Positions 52,717 through 59,219 of a stretch of DNA of 64,000 nt are shown piece by piece. Each line of letters opens with the position of its first letter. Within the stretch, counting starts at the first letter, position 1. Source of the stretch: Alphaproteobacteria bacterium (lineage in GTDB: Bacteria > Pseudomonadota > Alphaproteobacteria > Reyranellales > Reyranellaceae); the NCBI GenBank assembly GCA_019635875.1, contig JAHBYP010000002.1:186001-250000 (forward strand). Reading direction: 5' to 3'. The translations under genes and the position numbers were made by a program. The notes under the pieces are model-generated. The model was not told the origin of the DNA and ran no database searches. It saw only the letters and a program-made list of their open reading frames with translations.

Positions 52717-53718
52717 TCAGATCACGCTGAAGCCAAGCGCCAACGGATCGCGGTCGTCGACGAAGATGGTGTTGATGCCGTGCTGGCGCGCCCAGCCGGC
52801 GATCGAGGGGATGATGGCGTCGTGGTTGCCGACCCGCGAAGCGGCCTCGACGCGGCCCTCGAAGAGCGTGCCGATGATGCTCTCGTGCACGAAGTCGTCG
52901 CCGACCTTCAGCCGGCCTTTGGCCACCAGGTGCGCCATGCGCGCCGAAGTGCCGGTGCCGCAGGGGCTGCGGTCGATCGCCTTGTCGCCGTAGAACACGG
53001 CGTTGCGCAGATGCGCCTTCGCTTCGCGCGCCTTGCCGGTCCACATCACGTGGCTCACCCCGCGGATGGTGGGATCCTCGGGGTGCACCGGATCGAGCTT
53101 CTCGCGCACGAGGTTGCGCACGATGGGCGAGAGCCGCAGCACGTCGCCGGCCGAGATCGACTCCAGCCCGGCGAAGTTCTTCTGCGGCTCGACGATGGCG
53201 TAGTAGTTGCCGCCGTACGAGACATCGACCACCAGCTCGCCCATATCAGGGACGTCGATGCGGATGTCGCTCGCCGCGAGGTAGGAGGCGACGTTGGTAA
53301 TACGGACCGATTCGACAAAACGCCCCTCGCGCCGGTAGCGGGCCACGACGCGGCCGGCCGGCGCGTCGAGCGCCACCTCGCCCTCGCGCGCCGGAGAGAC
53401 GAGCCCGTTCTCCAGCGCCATGGTGACGGTGCCGATGGTGCCGTGGCCGCACATCGGCAGGCAGCCCGAGGTCTCGATGAACAGGATGGCGATGTCGCAG
53501 TCGGCCCGCGTCGGCGCGTAGAGCATCGAGCCCGACATCACGTCGTGGCCGCGCGGCTCGAACATCAGGGCGCGCCGGATCCAGTCGAAGCGGGCGAGGA
53601 AGTCGGCGCGCCGCTCGCTCATCGTCGCGCCCCTGAGGATCGGCGCGCCGCCGGTCACCAGGCGGACCGGGTTGCCGCAGGTGTGGCCGTCGAGGCAGGT
53701 GAAGCTGTGCTGCATCAT
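52717..53718 (-). CDS. proline racemase family protein, probable 4-hydroxyproline 2-epimerase
   Basis: This 333 aa enzyme has both catalytic Cys, C90 in CLPMCGHGTIG and C253 in SPCGTGTSAR. The Cys/Cys pair marks racemases/epimerases rather than the Thr-containing dehydratases. Bacterial Cys/Cys members mostly convert trans-4-hydroxy-L-proline to cis-4-hydroxy-D-proline. The ATG overlaps the TGA of the P-loop gene by 4 bases. A DapA-family gene lies upstream in the run, matching hydroxyproline catabolism, but the D-hydroxyproline dehydrogenase is not seen. Confidence 0.88.
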   Translation of the reverse strand: MMQHSFTCLDGHTCGNPVRLVTGGAPILRGATMSERRADFLARFDWIRRALMFEPRGHDVMSGSMLYAPTRADCDIAILFIETSGCLPMCGHGTIGTVTMALENGLVSPAREGEVALDAPAGRVVARYRREGRFVESVRITNVASYLAASDIRIDVPDMGELVVDVSYGGNYYAIVEPQKNFAGLESISAGDVLRLSPIVRNLVREKLDPVHPEDPTIRGVSHVMWTGKAREAKAHLRNAVFYGDKAIDRSPCGTGTSARMAHLVAKGRLKVGDDFVHESIIGTLFEGRVEAASRVGNHDAIIPSIAGWARQHGINTIFVDDRDPLALGFSVI

Positions 53719-54245
53719 CGCGCCTTGAGCCGCTCAACCCATTGCTGGAGCGCGCGCGGATCGTCGAAGCGATGGACCGCCAGATGGCCGTAGCGCGGAT
53801 CGGCGAGGTCGGCGGCGAAGCGGGCGCGGTTGGCGCGATGGGTGCGCAGGGCATAGCGCAGGATCGACTGGCGGCCGAGCGCGCCGCGCAGCGACTCGCG
53901 GTTGCCGGTGTTCCACAGCTCCTCGCGGGTGACCACGCGGCGGACGGTGCGCAGCGCCAGGCGGCGCAGCACCAGCGGCAGGTTGAAGTCGAGCCAGACC
54001 AGGGTGTCGGCCCGGCCCCAGACGAGATCGCGGACCTGGCCGTAATTGCCGGCGACGATCCAGCGCCCGCCCGAGGTTGCCGCGTCGACCCGCTGGCGGA
54101 AGAGCTCGGCCAGCACCGGCCGCCAGCCCGGGGTCCAGAACAGCGCGTCGAGCTCGACATGCTCGGCGTCGAGCAGCGGCGCCAGCCGTTCGGCCAGCCT
54201 GCTCTTGCCCGACCCGGTGGTGCCGACGATGGCGATGCGCTGCAT
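53715..54245 (-). CDS. P-loop nucleoside/adenylate kinase-like protein
   Basis: This 176 aa protein has a Walker A motif GTTGSGKSRLAERLA and the FlaR-type follow-on DAEHVELDALFWTPGW. Its LID/second motif is VWLDFNLPLVLRRLALR. It is probably a small-molecule kinase, with unknown substrate. ATG 54245 (MQRIAIVG) is chosen over an upstream start. Confidence 0.82.
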   Translation of the reverse strand: MQRIAIVGTTGSGKSRLAERLAPLLDAEHVELDALFWTPGWRPVLAELFRQRVDAATSGGRWIVAGNYGQVRDLVWGRADTLVWLDFNLPLVLRRLALRTVRRVVTREELWNTGNRESLRGALGRQSILRYALRTHRANRARFAADLADPRYGHLAVHRFDDPRALQQWVERLKAR

Positions 54246-54281
54246 GCGCGAAGACTGCCATATTGCGCTGCAGCATTCCAA

Positions 54282-54605
54282 TCACCGGCTGAGGTTGGTC
54301 GGTCCGCCCTTGCAGGTGCCGCCGGTCGGGATGATCAGGTGCGGCAGCTTGCCGGCGACCTGGCGGCGGCCGAAGGTCGCCGAGCTCAGCCAGACGACGA
54401 TGGTGCCGTCGGCGGCGACCGGGATGTCGAAGCGATGCACGATCGTAGTGCAGGTCAGCGCGATCTGGCCCTTCAGCCCGGCGACCTGCAGGCGGATCTT
54501 CCAGTCGCCGGCCTGGCCGGTCCAGACGCCGTCGAACTGGCCGGGCTGCGCCCAGGCCAGGCCGGGCAGCAGCAGCAGCGGCAGGGCGAGCAGCAGCCTC
54601 CTCAT
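54282..54605 (-). CDS. small exported hypothetical protein
   Basis: This 107 aa protein has a signal peptide (RRLLLALPLLLLPGLAWA). A beta-rich body follows: FDGVWTGQAGDWKIRLQV, then a Cys in IALTCTTIV and a Cys in PTGGTCKG that could form a disulfide. Its ATG overlaps the stop of the DapA-like gene by 4 bases. I do not recognise the family. Confidence 0.7.
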   Translation of the reverse strand: MRRLLLALPLLLLPGLAWAQPGQFDGVWTGQAGDWKIRLQVAGLKGQIALTCTTIVHRFDIPVAADGTIVVWLSSATFGRRQVAGKLPHLIIPTGGTCKGGPTNLSR

Positions 54606-55516
54606 TCGGCCGCCATCTTGACGACGGGCCGGGTGCGCAAGGCCTCGGCCATGATCGCCTCGACCGCCGCCCGCTCGGCGCCCTCGAGCTTCAGGCGCGG
54701 CGGGCGGGTGACCTCCGAGCCGCGGCCCATGATCTGCTCGCAGAGCTTGATGCACTGAACCAGGTCGGGCCGCGCGTCGAGGTGCAACAGCGGCATGAAC
54801 CATTCGTTGAGCGCGCGCGCCTCGTCGTAGCGGCCGGCGGCGGCCAGCGCGAACAGCCGGTTGCCCTCGGCGGGAAACGCGTTGGACATGCCCGAGACCC
54901 AGCCGACGCAGCCCAGCATCACCGATTCGACGATGACGTCGTCGAGGCCGCAGAACAGCACGAAGCGATCGCCCAGCGCGCGCTTCAGATCGGTGTAGCG
55001 CGCCGTGGCGCCCGAGCTTTCCTTGACGCAGACGATGCTCTCGCAATCGGCCAGCTGGATCAGCATGTCGGGCGTGACGTCGGTCTTGTAGATCGGCGGG
55101 TTGTTGTAGACCATGATCGGCAGGTCGCTGGCCTTCGCGACCTCGCGGAAATGATGCAGCGTCTCGCGCGGCTTGGCCGAGTAGACCATGGCCGGCATCA
55201 CCATCAGCCCGTCGATGCCGATCTTCGCCGCGTCGCGCGCGTAGGCGCAGGCCATCGCCGTCGTGTACTCGGCGACACCGGAGATGATCGGCACGCGCCC
55301 GGCGACGACCTCCTTCGCCGCGGCCAGCACGGCGCGCTTCTCGTCGGGCTGCAGCGAGGTGTTCTCGCCCACCGTGCCGCACAGGATCAGGCCCGAGACG
55401 CCGTCGCGGATCAGCGCGTCGATGACCCGCTGGGTCGCCGCCAGGTCGAGGCTGAAATCGTCGCGGAACTGCGTGGTCACGGCGGGGAAGACGCCCCGCC
55501 AGCCGATGCTCGTCAT
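54602..55516 (-). CDS. DapA-family (class I aldolase) lyase
   Basis: This 304 aa enzyme has the DHDPS fold, with Schiff-base K165 (VCVKESSGATARYTDL) and Y137 (MVYNNPPIYK). The start GVFPAVTTQFRDDFSLD and GLILCGTVGENTSL are standard. Its partner racemase in the same run suggests the pyrroline-4-hydroxy-2-carboxylate deaminase step of hydroxyproline breakdown; true dapA activity is less likely. ATG 55516 is the preferred start. Confidence 0.85.
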   Translation of the reverse strand: MTSIGWRGVFPAVTTQFRDDFSLDLAATQRVIDALIRDGVSGLILCGTVGENTSLQPDEKRAVLAAAKEVVAGRVPIISGVAEYTTAMACAYARDAAKIGIDGLMVMPAMVYSAKPRETLHHFREVAKASDLPIMVYNNPPIYKTDVTPDMLIQLADCESIVCVKESSGATARYTDLKRALGDRFVLFCGLDDVIVESVMLGCVGWVSGMSNAFPAEGNRLFALAAAGRYDEARALNEWFMPLLHLDARPDLVQCIKLCEQIMGRGSEVTRPPRLKLEGAERAAVEAIMAEALRTRPVVKMAAE

Positions 55517-55580
55517 GGCCGGCCTCCTGGAATTCGTGGCGCCGTCCAATCTAGAGCACCACGCCCTCGAATGGACACCC

Positions 55581-55647
55581 CTGTCATCCCGAGCGCAGCG
55601 AGGGATCTACGGCCAGCCTGGATCCCTCGCTGCGCTCGGGATGACAG
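55581..55647. repeat. Family A palindromic element, copy 10
   Basis: A near-perfect copy in the divergent gap between the DapA-like gene and the Cys-rich secreted protein. Confidence 0.92.
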
Positions 55648-55711
55648 GCGCTTGATTGTGCCGGCGGACGGGTGCAAAGTGAGTGCTCCGTTAGTTTTGG
55701 GGGTGTGCCCA

Positions 55712-56080
55712 ATGAAGAAGACTCTGCTCGCCGCACTCGTGCTGGTCGCGGCGCAAATCCTGTCGATCGGCGCGGCGATGGCCGACACCATGACCTGGCG
55801 CTTCAAGAGCCATCACGCCAACATCGTCGACGTGCAGCTCTATGCCTCGGGGCGCAACATCGTCTGGCCGGGCAACGGCCGGGTCTGGTCGCTCAAGGAC
55901 TACAACGCGCACAACGTCCGGATCTCCTGCATCAAGGGCGAGAAGGTCTGCTACGGCGCCTGGGTGCGCGGCACCGAGAGCTCCTACTGGGGCGGCGGTC
56001 GCAACAACCGCAAGAGCTGCAGCAGCTGCTGCTACATCTGCGGCAATATCCAGACACCGATCATCAACCTCAATCGCTGA
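55712..56080 (+). CDS. secreted Cys-rich small protein
   Basis: This 122 aa protein has a signal peptide (KKTLLAALVLVAAQILSIGAAMA). The mature part reads TMTWRFKSHHANIVDVQLY, then IVWPGNGRVWSLKDYN, RISCIKGEKVCYGAW and a C-terminal Cys cluster (SCSSCCYICG). It resembles a family of uncharacterised proteins in alphaproteobacteria. It probably folds as a disulfide-bonded envelope protein. Function is unknown. Confidence 0.85.
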   Translation: MKKTLLAALVLVAAQILSIGAAMADTMTWRFKSHHANIVDVQLYASGRNIVWPGNGRVWSLKDYNAHNVRISCIKGEKVCYGAWVRGTESSYWGGGRNNRKSCSSCCYICGNIQTPIINLNR

Positions 56081-56086
56081 GCCTCG

Positions 56087-56187
56087 TGTCGTCCTGAGCG
56101 CAGCGAAGGACCTCGCGGTGGTGCGACCGGCACAACGCCGCCGATTGGCCGCGATACCGCTGGATCCTTCGCTGCGCTCAGGATGAC
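56087..56187. repeat. Family A palindromic element, copy 11 (variant)
   Basis: A longer, diverged copy (TGTCGTCCTGAGCGCAGCGAAGGA and its mirror) with an enlarged loop of about 50 bases. It lies between converging genes. Confidence 0.8.
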
Positions 56188-56199
56188 GGCGGGGGTGGG

Positions 56200-56649
56200 T
56201 CACGGCACGGCCCGCCGCATCGGGATCATCGCCGAGCGGCGGAAGCCGGCGCGGGCGTAGAACCATTGCGCCTGGGTGTTGTCCTCGTCGGTCAGCAGGG
56301 TGATGCGGGCGCAGCCTTCGCGGGTGGCGCGCGCGATCGCCGCCTCGATCAGCTTCAGCCCGACGCCCCGGCCGCGATGGTCGGGCCGCACGATCATGTC
56401 CTCGAGCAGCAGGACGCGCGCGCCCAGCGCCGTGCTGACGGTGAACAGCAGGTTGACCATGCCGACGACCTGTCCGCCGTCGCGCGCCACCAGGATGGCG
56501 CCGACCCGGGCATCGTCGAGGATCAGGCGCAGGCCGCGTTCCTGCCGGGCGCGGTCGGGGGTGAAATCGGCTTCCTGGGCGAAGAGCAGGCCGAGCAGGT
56601 CGCAGAGCGCGGGAATATCGGCAGGCGTGGCGTCGTCGATGGCGATCAT
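56200..56649 (-). CDS. GNAT family N-acetyltransferase
   Basis: This 149 aa acetyltransferase has the acetyl-CoA loop IVRPDHRGRGVGLKLIEAAI and the ending YARAGFRRSAM. Substrate is unknown. Its ATG overlaps the TGA of the upstream phage-replication-like gene by 4 bases, so the two are coupled. Confidence 0.9.
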   Translation of the reverse strand: MIAIDDATPADIPALCDLLGLLFAQEADFTPDRARQERGLRLILDDARVGAILVARDGGQVVGMVNLLFTVSTALGARVLLLEDMIVRPDHRGRGVGLKLIEAAIARATREGCARITLLTDEDNTQAQWFYARAGFRRSAMIPMRRAVP

Positions 56650-57332
56650 GCCACCAGACTAGAGTACGCCACCGCCAGGCGCCGCACGCGATTGGCCTCG
56701 GCATAGGCGCCGACGGCGGCCAGGCCGGGCGGGCCTTCGTGATCGGGCGAGGGCCGGCAGGCGACGCTGATCGCCGGCAGCACATCGCAGCGCAGATCGC
56801 AGCCATCGGCGATCCAGCGCTCGATCCACACCTCGGTGTCGGCCGGCGGACCGCCATGGGGCAGGAAGTGGCGCAGCGCGCGGCCGACCGATTTGCGCCA
56901 GCGCGACATCTCGGGCGGCACCGAGGGCTGCTCGACGGGCGGCGGGGCCGGCGGCGGCGTCGGTGCGGGCGCCACCTCGGCCACCGGCTCGGGCGGCAGG
57001 GACGGATCGCGCGGATAGCGCCGCCGCGCGCGCTTGCCGACGCGGTGATGCCGGTGCCAGTCGACGATGGCGATGTAGTCGCAGCCCTCGGCCTCGTAGC
57101 GCCGCAGCAGCCCTTTCGCCAGCAGCTCCTCGATCAGCGCGCGCAGGGCGGCATCGTCGATCGAATCGCCGGGAAACACCCGCAGGCGGATGCTGCACGG
57201 GCGCAGCGGCTGCACGCCGTGATCGTCGGCGAAATTGCCCAGACCCAGCAGCAGCAGGCGGGCCATCGGCGAACACTTGATGACGTCCTCGCGGGTCCAG
57301 AAATCGGAGGAAAGAACACGGTCGCGGGCCAT
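56646..57332 (-). CDS. phage replication-protein-like hypothetical (winged-helix N-terminus)
   Basis: This 228 aa protein opens with RVLSSDFWTREDVIKCSPMARLLLLGLGNFADDHGV. That resembles the N-terminal winged-helix domain of phage replisome organiser-type proteins, which share the WTxExV...SPxARLLFxGLWNxADD pattern. RIRVFPGD and IEELLAKGLLRRYE fit the same domain. A Pro-rich linker (PAPTPPPAPPPVEQ) and a Trp-rich C-terminus follow. No other phage gene is close. It may be a prophage relic or domesticated DNA-binding protein. Confidence 0.65.
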   Translation of the reverse strand: MARDRVLSSDFWTREDVIKCSPMARLLLLGLGNFADDHGVQPLRPCSIRLRVFPGDSIDDAALRALIEELLAKGLLRRYEAEGCDYIAIVDWHRHHRVGKRARRRYPRDPSLPPEPVAEVAPAPTPPPAPPPVEQPSVPPEMSRWRKSVGRALRHFLPHGGPPADTEVWIERWIADGCDLRCDVLPAISVACRPSPDHEGPPGLAAVGAYAEANRVRRLAVAYSSLVA

Positions 57333-57470
57333 AGGCGGACTCCAGTGGTGACTGCAGCCGGTGTAACCCCGAAAGCCACGGACTCCTATTTCCACCCCTA
57401 CGCGTGTCGAGATTCGCCATAGAGCGCTGACGGACAAGGATCTTCCCGCCCGCTTACGCTGTCGAATTTC
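57333..57470. other. intergenic, no gene seen
   Basis: The space between the phage-replication-like start and the first element of the 57.4 kb repeat cluster shows only a possible promoter for the upstream gene on the minus strand. Confidence 0.3.
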
Positions 57471-57590
57471 CCTTCCCGCGGAGGGGGAAGGTGCCCGGAG
57501 GGCGGAAGGGGGATGTCGAAGAGGGACACCGCGTGCGTTGAAGCATCCCCCTTCCGGCGCTGCGCGCCACCTTCCCCCTCCGGGGGAAGG
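57471..57590. repeat. Family B palindromic element, copy 5
   Basis: First of two tandem copies separated by 12 bases. Inner arms read GATGTCGAAGAGGGACACCGCGTGCGTTGAA. Confidence 0.9.
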
Positions 57591-57602
57591 GATGACCTCT
57601 TG

Positions 57603-57721
57603 CCTTCCCCCGGAGGGGGAAGGTGCCCGAAGGGCGGAAGGGGGATGTCGAAGAGGGACACCGCGTGCGTTGAAACATCCCCCTTCCGGCGCTGCGCGCC
57701 ACCTTCCCCCTCCGGGGGAAG
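57603..57721. repeat. Family B palindromic element, copy 6
   Basis: Second tandem copy, nearly identical to copy 5 including the loop, so a recent duplication. It ends at the stop codon of the UdgX gene. Confidence 0.9.
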
Positions 57722-57723
57722 AC

Positions 57724-58329
57724 TCAGGCGGCGAGGCGTTGGGCGATCTTCAGGTCTTTCACCAGGGCGGCGAAGGCGGTGCGTTTGGCGGCGGCGTCGG
57801 GCACGCGCAGGATGGCGGAGGGGTGCGTCGTGATCAGGCCGCGGTGGCCGGTGGGCAGCTCGATCGCGCCGCCGCGCAGGCGCGACAGCACCACGCGCCG
57901 GCCGGTCAGCGCCTCGGCGGCGGTGACGCCCAGCGCGACGATCAGGCTGGGCTTCACCAGCGCGATCTCCTGGTCGAGCCACCAGCGGCAGCGGTCGATC
58001 TCGTAGCGGTCGGGCCGGCGGTGCAGGCGCTTCCTGCCACGCGGCTCGTTCTTGAAGTGCTTGACCACGTTGGTGAGCCAGGTCGCGTCGCGTTCGATGC
58101 CGGCCTCGGCAAGCGCGCGGTCGAGCAGCTTGCCGGCGGGGCCGACGAAGGGATGGCCCTCGATGTCCTCGCGATCGCCCGGCTGCTCACCCACCAGCAT
58201 CAGCGGATGGTCCGCCGGACCTTCGCCGAACACGGTCTGGGTGGCGTTGCGGTAGAGCGGGCAGCGCGTGCACGACTTGGCGTCTTCGGCAAGGGCGGCG
58301 AGCGCGGCCCGATCGGCTCGGGCGGACAT
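57724..58329 (-). CDS. udgX: UdgX-type uracil-DNA glycosylase
   Basis: This 201 aa protein is a family 4/5-related UDG with the UdgX hallmarks: VGEQPGDREDIEGHPFVGPAG (motif A), NVVKHFKNEPRGRKRLHRRP and TTHPSAILR (motif B). The KRLH stretch corresponds to the KRRIH loop, whose His (here H103) in mycobacterial UdgX forms a covalent bond with the DNA after uracil excision. Cluster Cys C20, C23 and C114 are seen; the usual Cys of NVVKC is His91, as in mycobacterial UdgX. Confidence 0.88.
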   Translation of the reverse strand: MSARADRAALAALAEDAKSCTRCPLYRNATQTVFGEGPADHPLMLVGEQPGDREDIEGHPFVGPAGKLLDRALAEAGIERDATWLTNVVKHFKNEPRGRKRLHRRPDRYEIDRCRWWLDQEIALVKPSLIVALGVTAAEALTGRRVVLSRLRGGAIELPTGHRGLITTHPSAILRVPDAAAKRTAFAALVKDLKIAQRLAA

Positions 58330-58370
58330 GCCGGCCTAACGGCCCGGTTCGAAGCGCGTTGCCTGCGCCC

Positions 58371-58829
58371 TTATCTTCCCCCGGAGGGGGAAGGTGCCCG
58401 AAGGGCGGATGGGGGATGTCGAAGACGGACCCGGTCCAGCGCGACGAAGATCGCTTCCATCACCGAGTCCGGGCGCGCGAGAACGTCGCCGTTCCAGAAG
58501 CGCAGGACGGTGAAGCCTTCACGCCCGAGGAAGGCGTCGCGCCGCGTGTCGTAGGACGCAGCCTCGACGTGCTGGCTGCCGTCGAGCTCGATGATCAGCC
58601 TGGACTTCAGGCAAGCGAAGTCGGCGATGTAGGGACCGATGGGGACCTGGCGCCGAAAGCGGGCATCCAGGAATTGCCGGCGGCGCAGGCGCCGCCACAA
58701 AGCGCGCTCCGCTTCGGTCAGCTCGCGTCGGAGAGAGCGTGCGTTGAGACGGGCTGGTGTGGTCGATTCGGGGCGCATCGCCGAAAGGTAGGCGGCAATC
58801 ATGGCGGGAATAGGTACACGGTTATTCAA
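58371..58829 (-). CDS. DUF559 endonuclease-domain protein
   Basis: This protein (about 152 aa from TTG 58829, or 143 aa from ATG 58802) carries the DUF559/Vsr-like restriction-endonuclease fold. The motifs ARSLRRELTEAERALWRRLRRRQF, then FACLKSRLIIELDGSQHVEAASYDTRRDAFL and the ending FTVLRFWNGDVL are typical. The core D/E residues in IELDG are conserved. The last 19 residues ([19 protein letters not shown]) are translated from the family B palindrome, whose left half overlaps its 3' end. DUF559 proteins are functionally uncharacterised. Confidence 0.87.
   Translation of the reverse strand: MNNRVPIPAMIAAYLSAMRPESTTPARLNARSLRRELTEAERALWRRLRRRQFLDARFRRQVPIGPYIADFACLKSRLIIELDGSQHVEAASYDTRRDAFLGREGFTVLRFWNGDVLARPDSVMEAIFVALDRVRLRHPPSALRAPSPSGGR
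58375..58430. repeat. Family B element, left half (split by DUF559 gene)
   Basis: The left arm of a family B element: terminal hairpin CTTCCCCCGGAGGGGGAAG and inner arm ending GATGTCGAAGACGGAC. Its right half is displaced to 58846-58902. The DUF559 gene occupies exactly the loop position. Confidence 0.88.
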
Positions 58830-58845
58830 TCTGATGAACGCAGGA

Positions 58846-58902
58846 GTCCGGCTTCGGCATCCCCCTTCCGCCCTTCGGGCACCTTCCCCCTCCGGGGGAA
58901 GG
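58846..58902. repeat. Family B element, right half (split by DUF559 gene)
   Basis: The right arm GTCCGGCTTCGGCATCCCCC...ending TCCGGGGGAAG. With the left half at 58375-58430 it makes a full element whose loop holds the DUF559 gene. Confidence 0.88.
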
Positions 58903-58911
58903 GAAGTGCAT

Positions 58912-59037
58912 TCTTCCCCCGGAGGGGAAGGTGGCGCGCGTCAGCGCGACGGAAGGGGGATGGCGCAACGGGCACCGCGTTCGGCTTCGGCATCCCCCTT
59001 CCGCCCTTCGGGCACCTTCCCCCTCCGGGGGAAGGGA
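58912..59037. repeat. Family B palindromic element, copy 8
   Basis: Tandem member with one base missing in the left arm (GGAGGGGAAGG) and a divergent inner arm (GGATGGCGCAACGGGCACCG). Confidence 0.88.
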
Positions 59038-59044
59038 AGTGAAT

Positions 59045-59171
59045 TCTTCCCCCGGAGGGGGAAGGTGGCGCGCGTCAGCGCGACGGAAGGGGGATGGCGC
59101 AATGGGCACCGCGTTCGGCTTCGACATCCCCCTTCCGCCCTTCGGGCACCTTCCCCCTCCGGGGGAAGGGA
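59045..59171. repeat. Family B palindromic element, copy 9
   Basis: Tandem member almost identical to copy 8, with an intact left arm. The separation is 7 bases, and the shared flank GAAGTG(A/C)ATTC marks the duplication junctions. Confidence 0.9.
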
Positions 59172-59179
59172 AGTGCATT

Positions 59180-59203
59180 CTTCCCCCGGAGGGGGAAGGG
59201 AAG
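59180..59203. repeat. Family B truncated terminal hairpin, copy 10
   Basis: Only the terminal hairpin CTTCCCCCGGAGGGGGAAG remains, 17 bases before the GMC gene stop. It is the last unit of the tandem series. Confidence 0.85.
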
Positions 59204-59219
59204 AACGTGTAGGCAATCG

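Noticed and set aside
54602..55516. Naming the DapA-family gene dapA
   Set aside because: It lies with a proline racemase and transporters rather than lysine genes, and the family includes many other lyases, so the biosynthetic name is not justified.
58912..59203. Possible CRISPR array at the tandem repeats
   Set aside because: Units are long palindromes over 120 bp with almost no spacers between them, and no cas genes are present.
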